From an uncultured Oscillospiraceae bacterium (GTDB lineage Bacteria > Bacillota > Clostridia > Oscillospirales > Acutalibacteraceae): a DNA stretch of 64,000 bases. The stretch lies in the NCBI GenBank assembly GCA_905192745.1, contig CAJJLZ010000013.1:6642-70641 (forward strand), in the 5' to 3' direction. Position numbers and translations under genes: made by a program. The notes under the pieces were generated by a model. The model was not told the DNA's origin, made no database searches, and saw only the letters and a program-made list of their open reading frames with translations. Below are positions 1 to 9,062 of the stretch, one piece after another (within the stretch, counting starts at the first letter, position 1; each line of letters begins with the position of its first letter).

Positions 1-561
1 CCGCCCGAACGGTTTACCTTTAAAGCCCTGGGTTCGCTGCGAAAGGTGAAGGGCTATGATCTGCTACTCAAAGCGTTTGCTTCGGTACATGCCGCGTATC
101 CGGCCTGCCGCCTTGTTATTGGGGGAGGCGGCGAAGAGGAAGCGGCGTTGAAATCGCTGTGTGATCGGCTCTCCCTTTCCGACTGCGTGGAGTTTCCCGG
201 TCCGGTTCCTCTGGAGGAACGCGGCGCCTTTTTCCGCGATGCCTCAGCCTTTGTCTGTTCCAGTCACACGGAAACCTTCTCCGTGGTAACGGTGGAAGCC
301 TTTGCCTGCGGCGTGCCGGTGGTTGCGACGAAATGCGGCGGCCCGGAAGATCTGGTGAACAAATCCAACGGATACCTTGTCGAAAAGGACAGCGTATCCG
401 CACTGGCATCCGGGTTAACCCGGATGGTAGAAAACCGGCAGCGTTTCTGCGGGCCGGAAATCCGTGCGCAGGCCGCCGCTCTGTACGACCGGGAAGTCAT
501 TGTCAAAAAACAAATGGACTGCTTCGCGTCGGTAATTTCCGATTATCGTCAATCCACTTGA
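1..561 (+). CDS. GT4-family glycosyltransferase, C-terminal part (cut by window edge)
   Basis: The frame is open from base 1, so only the C-terminal 186 residues are visible; a GTG at 46 is internal, not a start. The visible part is the nucleotide-sugar-binding half of a GT-B enzyme. It has a VIGGGGEE turn, a hydrophobic VEFPGPV strand, and the retaining GT4 signature with E-T-F-S-V-V-T-V-E (EX7E) around bases 270-300, then GVPVVATKCGGPEDLV. Such enzymes transfer a sugar from a nucleotide donor on the cytoplasmic face. The O-antigen-ligase-like gene downstream suggests a surface polysaccharide locus. Donor and acceptor cannot be read from sequence. Confidence 0.85.
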   Translation, partial: PPERFTFKALGSLRKVKGYDLLLKAFASVHAAYPACRLVIGGGGEEEAALKSLCDRLSLSDCVEFPGPVPLEERGAFFRDASAFVCSSHTETFSVVTVEAFACGVPVVATKCGGPEDLVNKSNGYLVEKDSVSALASGLTRMVENRQRFCGPEIRAQAAALYDREVIVKKQMDCFASVISDYRQST

Positions 562-590
562 AAAGCAGCTTAAGCTTTGTCAGGATCGCT

Positions 591-625
591 GCCGTCTGTC
601 AGGGCGATCACGTAGGACAGACGGC
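591..625 (+). other. Stem-loop between glycosyltransferase and polymerase-like gene
   Basis: Ten-base perfect arms (GCCGTCTGTC at 591-600, GACAGACGGC at 616-625). No T run follows, so it is not a convincing terminator. It may be an RNA processing or stability element between the two genes. Confidence 0.35.
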
Positions 626-697
626 AAACAGGCCGCAAAAATGAGAGGACTTTCCAATCCATTGACCATACAGTAAAAAGGAGAATACATCGTTATT

Positions 698-2137
698 ATG
701 ACTGCACTCTATACGAACAGGCGGCTGGGCCGCGTCCTGACCGCCGTCTTGAGCCTGTCCTGCCTGTTCAGCAACACGCTTCCCTTTTTAAATATCGATC
801 TGCAGGTCATCATCCTGACGCCGATGCGCACCTGCCTGCTCTTAATCAGCCTTTATTGCCTTGCCGTATGGCTGATCCGTTTGTTCCGGCGGGAATTCCG
901 CTCCTCTCTGGCCGGATGCAGGATGCGGCTGGCCGTCCTCGGCTTTATGGGCCTGTGGAGTCTCTGCGGCGTACTCTGGCTGGTTTTCGGCGACTGCATT
1001 GCGCTGGCAAACACCGAGGTCATCGGAATCATTACATTATTCCTGTACGCCCTGTGCTTTTTCACCCTAACCAGAGATCAAAGCGACGTACGCTTCTGCT
1101 TACGGCTTCTTGTTTTATGCGGAGTGGTTCTCGCACTAATGGCCGATGTGGAAGTGGTGATCGGTTCTTTTATAGAGGGCTCCGCTTACCACTACTCTCT
1201 CGAGGAACGAATCGCGCTGGAACAGACCCTGTTCCCTCCCAGCACGGTATTTACCAACACCAACGACCTTTCCGCCTTCCTCCTGATCTGCCTCGCCGTA
1301 GTGATTTATCGCTTTATAACGGCCAAAACAAAAAAAGAATATATCCTCTGCTCCGTGACGGCGCTTATCCTGCTCTCCCCTACGCCGGTCGCAAACTCCA
1401 CCATATTCTTTATGGCTTTCGGCCTGCTTGTCGTGATCGCTTTCCTGTTTATTCTCTGCTGCCGGAACGGCACAAAAAAACAGCGGATCAGCAAAAGCGT
1501 CGGTCTGGCCGCCTTTGAAGGACTGTACATGTTTCCGTTGTGCGGGGCGATCAAATTTCTGGCAAACAAACTGAACACGGCCTATTTCAGCGGTAAAATA
1601 GAGGAATTCCTCGCAACGCACCAAACGGACAGCAGCGCCATCCTCGATCAACTGATAAATAAAAACACCGGTGCCATGACCGATACGCTGCTTAACCAGC
1701 TGTCGGCCAATCAGGCCGGTTACGGCACCATCCATATCCGCTGGTGGCTGATCCGGGCCGGACTGGACTTTTCCTCACAGCATCTGTTTCTGGGCTGCGG
1801 ACCGGCGGGCTTCCGCAAGCTGATGGATGGAAATGCGGTTTATGCCCCGCAAACGCGCAATATCGTGGATCCGCATAATTTCTATATAGAACTGCTGGCC
1901 CAGTACGGCATTTTCTTTTTCCTCGCCTATCTGGGAATTTTGTTTTCCATGCTGGCGGTTTCGGTAAAACGGATGCTGGCCGAAATCAAAGCCGGCGCGC
2001 CGGGCAAAGGCGTTCTCGTCCTGCTGCTGCTGATCGCCTTCTCCTGCGCCGCTATTATGCCCAGCGGCTTTATCCGTTTTACCCCGATTTGGCTGCCCTT
2101 CTTTATTACGGTCAGCGCCTTTGAGATAAAGGATTGA
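698..2137 (+). CDS. O-antigen ligase / Wzy-like polymerase membrane protein
   Basis: 479 residues with about eleven predicted membrane segments and one large loop (about residues 290-385), the layout of O-antigen ligase/polymerase (Wzy_C) proteins. The loop holds the family pattern: an Arg-rich WWLIRAGLDF stretch, LFLGCGPAGFRK, and D-P-H-N-F-Y near residue 391, where the His-Asn pair is typical of this fold. These proteins polymerise or transfer lipid-linked glycans outside the membrane. An AAGGAG lies about 14 bases before the ATG, a slightly long spacing. It follows the glycosyltransferase on the same strand, so a surface glycan role is likely. The exact glycan is unknown. Confidence 0.75.
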   Translation: MTALYTNRRLGRVLTAVLSLSCLFSNTLPFLNIDLQVIILTPMRTCLLLISLYCLAVWLIRLFRREFRSSLAGCRMRLAVLGFMGLWSLCGVLWLVFGDCIALANTEVIGIITLFLYALCFFTLTRDQSDVRFCLRLLVLCGVVLALMADVEVVIGSFIEGSAYHYSLEERIALEQTLFPPSTVFTNTNDLSAFLLICLAVVIYRFITAKTKKEYILCSVTALILLSPTPVANSTIFFMAFGLLVVIAFLFILCCRNGTKKQRISKSVGLAAFEGLYMFPLCGAIKFLANKLNTAYFSGKIEEFLATHQTDSSAILDQLINKNTGAMTDTLLNQLSANQAGYGTIHIRWWLIRAGLDFSSQHLFLGCGPAGFRKLMDGNAVYAPQTRNIVDPHNFYIELLAQYGIFFFLAYLGILFSMLAVSVKRMLAEIKAGAPGKGVLVLLLLIAFSCAAIMPSGFIRFTPIWLPFFITVSAFEIKD

Positions 2138-2170
2138 CCGCGTTCAACACTTCTTCCTGTTAGATATAGA

Positions 2171-2215
2171 AATCCCCCGTTTTCCGCTTTGCACCGGAAA
2201 AACGGGGGATTTTTC
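2171..2215. terminator. Bidirectional intrinsic terminator
   Basis: AATCCCCCGTTTTCCG and CGGAAAAACGGGGGATT form a long GC-rich stem followed by TTTT on the + strand; the complementary A run serves the minus strand. It sits between the convergent polymerase gene and minus-strand glycosyltransferase. Confidence 0.85.
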
Positions 2216-2224
2216 ATCCATCTT

Positions 2225-3313
2225 CTATTTTTTATACCGGTTCCTGCCGCCTGCACAGGCGATAAGCGCGCTTTCCAGAGTCTGTATATTCTCCTCCCAG
2301 TCGTACAGCGCCTTTACCCGCGCTCTTCCATTGCTGCCGAAAGCCGCTCTCAATTGGCTGTCGCGCACCAGAAGGAGGATCTTTTCCGCCAGCTCCTCGA
2401 CGTTCTCTTTTTTTACGATATACCCGGTTTCCCCGTCCACCATAACCTCGGATAGCCCCGCGGCGTCGCTGGTAACGCAGGGGATGGCGCAGGCCATCGC
2501 CTCCACCGCCGATACGCCGAAGCTTTCCAATATGCTGGGCACGCAGAAAATATCCATCTGATGAAGCGCTTCCGGAACCCTTTCATGCGGGATCCGGCCA
2601 AAAAACGTGACTTCCTTCTCAATATCCAGAGAAACAGCCAGCGCTTTCATTTCTTCGAGCTGATCGCCGTCCCCGTAGACAAGGAGCTTTACGTTTTCCT
2701 CCCGGCAGGCGTCCTTCACCCGCCGGAAGGCCCGGATCAGGAATTCAATCCCGTATTTCCGGGAAACCCCCTTGACAAACCCGATATTCACCGAATCACG
2801 TTCCGCCGGAGCAGCCGGTGAAAAGGCCGTTACATCCACGCCGAAGGGCGTGACGATGATCTCTTTGCCCCGGACAAACTGTTCGGTCTGTCTCGCCATG
2901 CAATGGCTGGTGGAAAGCAGCAGATCGGCATCCTTCAGATTCTTTTCAAGGAGCCGGCGCTTGAACCGGCCTTCGTAGGGAAAATCGTATACGTCGCTCC
3001 CCCACACGGACAAGACGCAGGGATGAAACCCGCACATCCGTCCGATCACGCCATAGCCGGTGGCGTAGTGGACGTTCAAAACATCCACCGGGTCCTCGGC
3101 AAGCCACTTTTTCAGCTCAAAATGGTTATAAAAATAGCTTTTCTGCCCGCCGTGCCGAAAATAACGAATCGTTACCCCGCTGTGATAGCCGCCGTCCCGG
3201 TCTCCGTGATCGGGCTGAGAATATAAAACCACCTGATGCCCGCGATCACACAGCGAATTGGCGATTTTTTCCGTATGGGTGGAATTGGCGGCGGACAGGA
3301 GCGCAATCTTCAT
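2225..3313 (-). CDS. GT4-family glycosyltransferase
   Basis: About 362 residues. The N-terminal Rossmann half starts MKIALLSAANSTHTEKIANSL, a common start of GT4 enzymes acting on lipid-linked or surface sugars. Mid-protein are NIGFVKGVSRKYGI and VYGDGDQLEEM. The C-terminal half has E-S-F-G-V-S-A-V-E (EX7E) and an IPCVTSDAAGLSEV loop. The ATG at 3313 is preferred because the protein begins with the typical MKI strand; an in-frame ATG at 3325 lies one base after AAAGG and is too close to be used. It is convergent with the polymerase gene. Specificity is unknown. Confidence 0.85.
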   Translation of the reverse strand: MKIALLSAANSTHTEKIANSLCDRGHQVVLYSQPDHGDRDGGYHSGVTIRYFRHGGQKSYFYNHFELKKWLAEDPVDVLNVHYATGYGVIGRMCGFHPCVLSVWGSDVYDFPYEGRFKRRLLEKNLKDADLLLSTSHCMARQTEQFVRGKEIIVTPFGVDVTAFSPAAPAERDSVNIGFVKGVSRKYGIEFLIRAFRRVKDACREENVKLLVYGDGDQLEEMKALAVSLDIEKEVTFFGRIPHERVPEALHQMDIFCVPSILESFGVSAVEAMACAIPCVTSDAAGLSEVMVDGETGYIVKKENVEELAEKILLLVRDSQLRAAFGSNGRARVKALYDWEENIQTLESALIACAGGRNRYKK

Positions 3314-3452
3314 AATGGTTACCATGCCTTTCTTCGTCTATTTATTGTTCAGATACAAGGTTTTGACGCCATTACGCCAAAACGCCTTGCACTTTGGCTT
3401 CCGCCGTTCCCCGGGGTTCCTCGGGGCATCCATGGAACCGGCCGGACCGCCG

Positions 3453-3899
3453 TCAATCCCAATAATAGCCTGTGGAAAGCATTTCCCCAACAAGGGTAAA
3501 ACCAAGCACAATCCCCAGAAGCACTCCCAGAACCATCATTACAATCCAAAGCACCAGATACCGCGTCCGCCTTTTCCGATAAGCCTCCGCTTCCTCCAGC
3601 GGAAGAACGGGGGCGGGCTGACCGCAAACCGGACACGCCGGCGTCCCCGGATAGAGGAAGGTGCCGCACCGCAGGCAGCGGGCCGGCTGGTTTTTTGAGG
3701 TCATGGCAAGAATCAGATAAATCAACGCCGCAATATTGAACACGCCGGAGAGGACGCCCCACATCGCCGCGTTCTCATTCCGCCGCATCCGCGCGTCATT
3801 ATACACGCAAAGCCCCAGGAAAACCGACCCCAGAATTCCCACGGCCGAACACAGCAACCCCCCAAACACCAGAATTGTACCAAACACAGGAACTCCCAT
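3453..3899 (-). CDS. Zinc-ribbon membrane protein
   Basis: 148 residues. Two N-terminal membrane segments (about 5-30 and 45-65), then a cytoplasmic zinc ribbon with two CxxC pairs (CLRCG and CPVCG, about residues 74-93), a basic KRRTRY stretch and a third membrane segment near the C-terminus. A GGCGGAG lies six bases before the ATG at 3899. This architecture is frequent in Clostridia but has no assigned function. It stands alone between the glycosyltransferase and the cyclase operon. Zinc binding is inferred from the four cysteines. Confidence 0.6.
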   Translation of the reverse strand: MGVPVFGTILVFGGLLCSAVGILGSVFLGLCVYNDARMRRNENAAMWGVLSGVFNIAALIYLILAMTSKNQPARCLRCGTFLYPGTPACPVCGQPAPVLPLEEAEAYRKRRTRYLVLWIVMMVLGVLLGIVLGFTLVGEMLSTGYYWD

Positions 3900-4051
3900 C
3901 ACAATCTCCGCCTTTCCCTATAAATGTTTTGCATGAAAATTGAAAATGGATACGATTGGATACCATTTACGAGGACACATCCGAATGAAAAACGGGCCGG
4001 CAAAAGGGCACCCTTTTCATTCGGGATTCGTATAAAAGGCTTTTCAGCCGG

Positions 4052-4642
4052 TCAGCCGATATCCAGCCGTTCCCGCTCCACCAGCACCGCGCGGACCGGC
4101 GAACCGTCCGCGCCCGCAATTTTCAGCGGCGGCGCAAACAGGAAATACTCTCCCGGCTCCACCCCCGAAAGATCCAGTCCTTCCAGCAGGGCCATCCCGC
4201 TCCCGAGGAGCTGACGATGGACGGCGGACGTGCATTCCGGGGAGGCGACCGACTGGCTCTCCACCCCGACCAGCTTCACGCCCGCGTCCGTCAGAACAAA
4301 GGCGGCGCTGGGGCTGATCTCCATTTCCCCCTTGAACAGGACGCGCCTGCGCAGATGGGGCAGCATCTCTTCCGCCTGCGCGCCGAGGAGAACGCCGTCA
4401 AACGCCACCACGCTGCATTCCCCCACGCAAAGATCGAGGGGCAGCGCCGCCGTGTCCGTCCCGTCCGGAATAAAATGCCGGGGTGCGTCCACATGGGTGG
4501 CGTTGTGCGCACAGGCGGACAGCGCCGATGTGTTGCACACATCCCCCCACTCGATCCGGCAGAGGGCGGAAAGCGCCGGCGCCGGATCGCCCGGATACAC
4601 CGGCGCGCCCAACAGCTCCCGGGATATGTCGTGTAAAATCAT
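4052..4642 (-). CDS. Cyclase / kynurenine formamidase-like metal hydrolase
   Basis: 196 residues of the cyclase family (PF04199). It opens MILHDISRELLGAPVYPGDP, matching the family's typical start with the YPGDP motif. The metal-binding motif is H-N-A-T-H-V-D-A-P-R-H-F near residue 46; the family form is HxGTHxDxPxHF, so Ala replaces the usual Gly-Thr lead but the metal His and Asp residues remain. The start at 4642 has GAAGGA upstream. It is the last gene of the operon after rsmE. Relatives hydrolyse N-formylkynurenine or act on other amides; no kynurenine genes are nearby, so the substrate is open. Confidence 0.75.
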   Translation of the reverse strand: MILHDISRELLGAPVYPGDPAPALSALCRIEWGDVCNTSALSACAHNATHVDAPRHFIPDGTDTAALPLDLCVGECSVVAFDGVLLGAQAEEMLPHLRRRVLFKGEMEISPSAAFVLTDAGVKLVGVESQSVASPECTSAVHRQLLGSGMALLEGLDLSGVEPGEYFLFAPPLKIAGADGSPVRAVLVERERLDIG

Positions 4643-4699
4643 ACCGTTCCTTCTTTCCACCGGCGGACCGACGCTTCGGCAGAGCCGGCTTCGCCGGAT

Positions 4700-5434
4700 T
4701 TATTCCATATTTCCGGTCAGCGCCATAATAACCGCCAGCGCGGCGAGCGGCGCGGTCTCGCAGCGGAGGATGCGGGGCCCGAGGGTCGCGGTCTCCGCTC
4801 CCAAGGCGCGGAGCTCCTCGATCTCGGCCGGTTCAAAGCCCCCTTCGGGGCCGACGACGATCGCCAGCCTCCGGGTCTGCCGCCCCACCAGCTCAGCGAG
4901 GGGACGGCCTCCGCCCTCATAGAACACGACGGCCGGCGTCCCGCCGTCCCGCAGCCGCTCCACCGTCTGTTTCCAGGAAAGCGGCGTCTCCACCGGCGGG
5001 AGAATGCCCCGCCCGCATTGACCGGCGGCCTCGTCCGCGATCTTCTGCCAGCGGGCGCGCTTTTTCTCTTCTTTGCCGTCCAGCCGGACGACGCTCCGCG
5101 CCGCCACGAAGGGAACGATGGCCGATACCCCCAGCTCCACCGCCTTCTGGATAATCAGCTCCAGCTTATCCCCTTTGGGCTGTCCCTGATACAGGACGAC
5201 CTCGGTATCCGGCTCGCAGGCGGTGGGAGTATGGTACAGCACTTTCAGCCGCACATCCTCTTCCTCAAAGCCGTCAATCTCACAGAAATAGTCGTTCCCC
5301 CGCCCGTCGCAGAGGATAAGGTTCTCCCCCGGCTTCATCCGCAGGGCGCGGCGGATATGCACCGCGTCCTGCCCTGAAATCCATACCGCCTCCCCGCTGG
5401 ACAGCGCGGCGGCCGAAGTAAAAAAGCGCGGCAT
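4700..5434 (-). CDS. rsmE: 16S rRNA (uracil(1498)-N(3))-methyltransferase RsmE
   Basis: 244 residues, the normal length for RsmE, which methylates N3 of U1498 in 16S rRNA using S-adenosylmethionine. It starts MPRFFTSAA and has H-I-R-R-A-L-R-M-K-P-G-E in the N-terminal PUA-like part. The C-terminal SPOUT knot has VVGPEGGFEPAEIE, then LGPRILRCETAPLAAL, which form the cofactor pocket. Its ATG overlaps the tcdA stop (TGATG), so the two are translationally coupled. It lies in a leftward operon of RNA and protein modification genes. Confidence 0.95.
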   Translation of the reverse strand: MPRFFTSAAALSSGEAVWISGQDAVHIRRALRMKPGENLILCDGRGNDYFCEIDGFEEEDVRLKVLYHTPTACEPDTEVVLYQGQPKGDKLELIIQKAVELGVSAIVPFVAARSVVRLDGKEEKKRARWQKIADEAAGQCGRGILPPVETPLSWKQTVERLRDGGTPAVVFYEGGGRPLAELVGRQTRRLAIVVGPEGGFEPAEIEELRALGAETATLGPRILRCETAPLAALAVIMALTGNME

Positions 5435-6174
5435 CAGCGTTTCCTCCCCGCGATATCCCTGATAATCTCCCCCGCCAGAATCAGCCCGGCAACCGAGGGC
5501 ACGAAGGAGAGGCTTCCCGGCAGGGCGCGGCGGCCCTCCGGCGGCGTCTCCCCGCCGCCCTCCGGAAAGAAGTTTTCCGGCGTGACCGGCGGCTCCTCCG
5601 AGTAAACCACCTTCAGCGAGGAGATATTCCGGGCTTTCAGCTCCCGCCGCATGATACGGCAGAGGGGGCAGACCCGGGTCTCATAGATATCCGCCACCCG
5701 GAACAGGGTAGGGTCCAACTTGTTTCCGCACCCCATCGCGCTGATCAGCGGTATCTCCCGGCGGGCGCATTCCTCCGCGAGGGAGAGCTTGGCCGTTACG
5801 GTATCGACCGCGTCCGCGACATAGTCCAGCCCGCTCAGCAGCGGGCCGGACGCGCCGTCCTCCCCGGGGAGGTAAAACAGGGTGCGCGCCTCCACCCGGC
5901 AGGCGGGGTTAATATCCCGCACCCGCTCGGCCATGACCGCCGCTTTGGGACGGCCGACGGTGGAGGTCAGCGCAACCAGCTGGCGGTTGCGGTTGGTGTC
6001 CGACACCACGTCCCCGTCCACCAGCAAAAGGGAACCGACCCCGGCGCGGGCGAGCGCCTCCGCCGTATAGGAGCCGACCCCGCCCAGCCCGAAAACGGCG
6101 ACCGCGGCGTTTTCCAGCCGCTCCACCCCTTCCCGGCCGAGAAGCATCCCCTCCCGCGCGAGCCAATCCTGCAT
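5434..6174 (-). CDS. tcdA: tRNA threonylcarbamoyladenosine dehydratase (TcdA/CsdL)
   Basis: 246 residues of the E1-like ThiF/MoeB family. It has a Rossmann VFGLGGVGSYTAEALARAGVG motif, acidic DGD for ATP binding, N-R-N-R-Q, DYVADAVDTVTAK, and the late PSVAGLILAGEIIRDI helix. The family cyclises t6A37 in tRNA to ct6A using ATP. A CPLC pair lies near residue 175. The start at 6174 has AAAGGA nine bases upstream; a longer reading from 6270 would run far into prmA and is unlikely. It overlaps rsmE by one base. Confidence 0.9.
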   Translation of the reverse strand: MQDWLAREGMLLGREGVERLENAAVAVFGLGGVGSYTAEALARAGVGSLLLVDGDVVSDTNRNRQLVALTSTVGRPKAAVMAERVRDINPACRVEARTLFYLPGEDGASGPLLSGLDYVADAVDTVTAKLSLAEECARREIPLISAMGCGNKLDPTLFRVADIYETRVCPLCRIMRRELKARNISSLKVVYSEEPPVTPENFFPEGGGETPPEGRRALPGSLSFVPSVAGLILAGEIIRDIAGRKR

Positions 6175-6229
6175 GAACGTCCATCCTTTCCGCGTCGGCG
6201 GTTTTATCGTCAGTGAAACGGTTCTATGG

Positions 6230-7150
6230 TCAGACCCGGGCGACAAGGCAGAGCCAGCCGCCCCGCTCAAAGCGTTCGGTCAGGGTGAAGCCGCCGTCCC
6301 GCAGAGCGGCGAGCACATCCTGCTCCCGGGTGTCGATGATGCCGGACATGACGTACACGCCGTCCGGCTTCAGAAACGGACGGATATCCGCCGACAGGGC
6401 GATGATCGCGTCCGCCACGATGTTGGCGGCGATAACGTCGTACTGCCCGTCCACGGCGTCCACCAGATTCCCCTGCCGGACGGTGAAGCGGGGCGGCGCG
6501 AATCCGTTCAGCTCCCCGTTTTCAGCGGCGGTTTTCACCGCCAGCGCGTCGATATCCACCCCTACGGCGCTTTCCGCGCCGAGCAGGAGGGCGGCGATGG
6601 AGAGGATACCGCTGCCGCAGCCCACGTCCAGAAAGCGTTCGCCGCCGTGGACGTGCTTCTCCAGCGTCTCCAGCACCAGCCGGGTGGTGTCGTGCCCGCC
6701 GGTACCGAAGGCCATGCCGGGATCAATATGCAGCAGGGCGCGTCCCCCCGCCTCCGGCGCGGCTTCCCAGGTGGGGCAGATCATCAGCCGTTCCCCCACC
6801 GGCAGGGGCTTGAAATATTTTTTCCAGTTGTTCGCCCAATCGTCCTCGCTGACCTCGCCGGTCAGCACCTCGTGATCGATTCCTTCGGCCGTATACCGCT
6901 CCCGCAGGAAGGCGACCGCCTCCGCCGGGCTGTCCTCCGGCGAGATATAGACATGGATGATCGTCCGGGTACGATCCCGCGCAAGCAGCTCCTCGTCGAT
7001 CAGGTCGATATGGGCGATCTCCCTCGCCCCCTCCATCAGGTCGCTGTAGTCCTCGATATAGATGCCGTACGGCACCACCATATTGGCAATGTCCGCCGCC
7101 CGGTCGGTGTCCGCCGCCGGCACGGTGATTTTTACTTCGGTCCAGTCCAT
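6230..7150 (-). CDS. prmA: Ribosomal protein L11 methyltransferase PrmA
   Basis: 306 residues, family-typical. It has a small N-terminal substrate domain, then PGMAFGTGGHDTTRL and the methyltransferase motif FLDVGCGSGILSIAA near residues 170-187, followed by AVGVDIDALAVKTA and the catalytic-region NIVADAI. PrmA trimethylates lysines and the N-terminus of ribosomal protein L11 with S-adenosylmethionine. GGAAAGGAG precedes the ATG. It is second in the operon after pgm; prmA next to rsmE is common in Firmicutes. Confidence 0.95.
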   Translation of the reverse strand: MDWTEVKITVPAADTDRAADIANMVVPYGIYIEDYSDLMEGAREIAHIDLIDEELLARDRTRTIIHVYISPEDSPAEAVAFLRERYTAEGIDHEVLTGEVSEDDWANNWKKYFKPLPVGERLMICPTWEAAPEAGGRALLHIDPGMAFGTGGHDTTRLVLETLEKHVHGGERFLDVGCGSGILSIAALLLGAESAVGVDIDALAVKTAAENGELNGFAPPRFTVRQGNLVDAVDGQYDVIAANIVADAIIALSADIRPFLKPDGVYVMSGIIDTREQDVLAALRDGGFTLTERFERGGWLCLVARV

Positions 7151-7222
7151 AGGGGTCTCCTTTCCGGTTTGCTCCGTGTTCTCCGCGCATGGCTTACGCG
7201 CGATCCGCCGCCCGTCCCCGCC

Positions 7223-8743
7223 TTACGCGAGGTACGCGTCCAGCGCGGACAGCTCCAGCCCGCGGACGGTGCGGAGATACCCGGCCAGCTTCTCCGCGAT
7301 CACCCGGCAGCCGCCGGCCGCGTCGCTTTCGATATTGAGGGGCATCACCGGGTCGTGTACGCTCAGGCGGAGCAGCAGCCAGCCGTCCCCCTCGCCCTTA
7401 CCGAAGGAAACGCGTACCCCTTCCCGGGAATCGTCGGCCACCTGCCAGCCCTGCTTCCGGGCGCAGGCCTCCAATCCGTCCAGCACGGCGTTCCCGCAGG
7501 CGCGGAAATCCTCCTCCCGGATGGAGAAGCGCAGTTCCACGCTTTCGGCCGGTTCGGCCAGCGTTCCGATCAGGCTGTCCAGCGTCCGTCCCCCGGCCCG
7601 GAGCTGCGCCAGCTTGATAATGATTTTTGTGATAAGGTACGCGCCGTCGTCCAGAAAATAATTCTCTCTCAGGGCGGCGTGGCCGGAGGTCTCGATGGCA
7701 AGGGGACAGTTCTCCCCCGCCGCGTTCCGGCGGAGCGCTTCGTTGATGACGTTTTTATATCCTCTCTTAAAACGGCAGTGCACCCCGCCGAGATCGTTTT
7801 CAATGAAAGTTTTCAGCCCGCTGGAGGTGATCGAATCGGTCACAATGGTGCCGCCCGCGTTCCCTTCCAGCGCGATGGCCGCCGCCAGAGCGACCAGGCG
7901 ATTGCGGTTGATCTCCCGCCCTGCGGCGTCCACACAGCCCGCGCGGTCCACGTCGGTGTCAAAGATCACTCCAAGGTCGGCATGAGCGCGGACGGCAGCC
8001 TCGCACACCGAACGCATGGCCTCCTCGTTTTCCGGGTTGGGGATGTGATTGGGAAAACGGCCGTCCGGGTCAAGGAACTGACTGCCCGTTACGTCCGCGC
8101 CCAGCGGGGCAAGCACATCGGAGGCGTAGAAGCCGCCCGCGCCGTTCCCCGCGTCCACCACGATGTGGAACCCGGCGAGCGGATGGTCGTAATCCGCCGC
8201 CTTCACCCCGTCGCAGATCAGGCGGCGGAGCCGCGCCGCGTACTGGGTCATATACTCCACCGACCGACAGCAGCCGGACGCGGCGGGCGGCGCAATGCCG
8301 TCCTGCGCGTTTTGCAACACCGCCTCAATGTCGCTCCCCTCCAGTCCGCCGGAGGGCAGGAAAAATTTCAGCCCATTCCGGTGGTAGGGATGATGGCTCG
8401 CCGTGAGCTGCACCGCGCCGTCACAGCCCAGATCCACCGTAGTCATAAACATCGCGGGGGTGGAGGCCAGCCCGCAGTCCAGCACCGTCACTCCGGCGGC
8501 GGTGAGAGCCGCCGTCACCGCGTCCCGCAGACGGGGACCGGAGATCCGGCTGTCCCGGCCGACCGATACCGTCAGCGCCGCCGCGGGTTTCCCCGCCCGC
8601 GCGGAAAGCCAGACGGCAAAGCCCGCCGCCATCCTCCGAACGGCTTCGTCGGTCAGATCCAGCGGTTCTCCGGCCACGCCGTCGATCGCCACGCCCCGGA
8701 TATCGGTCCCGCTTTTAAAATGTTTCCAATACGTATTCAGCAC
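7223..8743 (-). CDS. Phosphohexomutase (phosphoglucomutase/phosphomannomutase family)
   Basis: 506 residues of the alpha-D-phosphohexomutase family, which interconverts sugar 1- and 6-phosphates through a phosphoserine. It opens with a GTDIRG motif. The catalytic loop is T-A-S-H-H-P with Ser near residue 116; the metal loop is D-T-D-V-D-R near residue 261; the sugar-specificity loop is E-T-S-G-H. The last domain has the phosphate-binding pattern. It starts with GTG at 8743, nine bases after AAAGGA. Gene order pgm-prmA-tcdA-rsmE suggests one transcript. Glucose versus mannose preference cannot be told. Confidence 0.85.
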   Translation of the reverse strand: MLNTYWKHFKSGTDIRGVAIDGVAGEPLDLTDEAVRRMAAGFAVWLSARAGKPAAALTVSVGRDSRISGPRLRDAVTAALTAAGVTVLDCGLASTPAMFMTTVDLGCDGAVQLTASHHPYHRNGLKFFLPSGGLEGSDIEAVLQNAQDGIAPPAASGCCRSVEYMTQYAARLRRLICDGVKAADYDHPLAGFHIVVDAGNGAGGFYASDVLAPLGADVTGSQFLDPDGRFPNHIPNPENEEAMRSVCEAAVRAHADLGVIFDTDVDRAGCVDAAGREINRNRLVALAAAIALEGNAGGTIVTDSITSSGLKTFIENDLGGVHCRFKRGYKNVINEALRRNAAGENCPLAIETSGHAALRENYFLDDGAYLITKIIIKLAQLRAGGRTLDSLIGTLAEPAESVELRFSIREEDFRACGNAVLDGLEACARKQGWQVADDSREGVRVSFGKGEGDGWLLLRLSVHDPVMPLNIESDAAGGCRVIAEKLAGYLRTVRGLELSALDAYLA

Positions 8744-8855
8744 GCTTCTCGTTCCTTTCTATTATAACCGGACGGTCGGACGTTCTGTTGACACTGTCCG
8801 CCGTTATTTCCGCAGGCGCCGCCCGCTCGGCCTCCGTACACGGGGCGCCGGATTC

Positions 8856-8884
8856 ATTATACCGGATTTTTCCGGCTTTGTCAT
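8856..8884 (-). promoter_or_regulatory. Promoter of the pgm operon
   Basis: On the minus strand ATGACA and TATAAT are separated by 17 bases, about 110 bases before the phosphohexomutase start. Confidence 0.6.
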
Positions 8885-8939
8885 CCGCCTTTTATGAAAA
8901 GGATTTTCTTCTGTTTTTCCCTTGTTTTCCGCAAAAACA

Positions 8940-8968
8940 TTGACGATTCGGTATTTTTCTTTTATAAT
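8940..8968 (+). promoter_or_regulatory. Promoter of the lipoprotein pair
   Basis: TTGACG (8940-8945), 17-base spacer, TATAAT (8963-8968); about 95 bases before the first lipoprotein start. It is divergent from the pgm promoter. The 319-base gap 8744-9062 holds these two promoters and nothing else recognisable. Confidence 0.7.
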
Positions 8969-9062
8969 CATTAGGTAGAAATGCTGGAAATTTCCAAAAA
9001 ATACGGGAAATATCCAGACAGACATATTAAATGCGGAAGCAAAACGAAAGAAGGGTGTTATT

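Noticed and set aside
6173..8767. Very long + strand open frame (864 codons)
   Set aside because: It is antisense to pgm and prmA, which have clear family motifs, ribosome binding sites and normal lengths. Long antisense frames are expected in GC-rich coding sequence.
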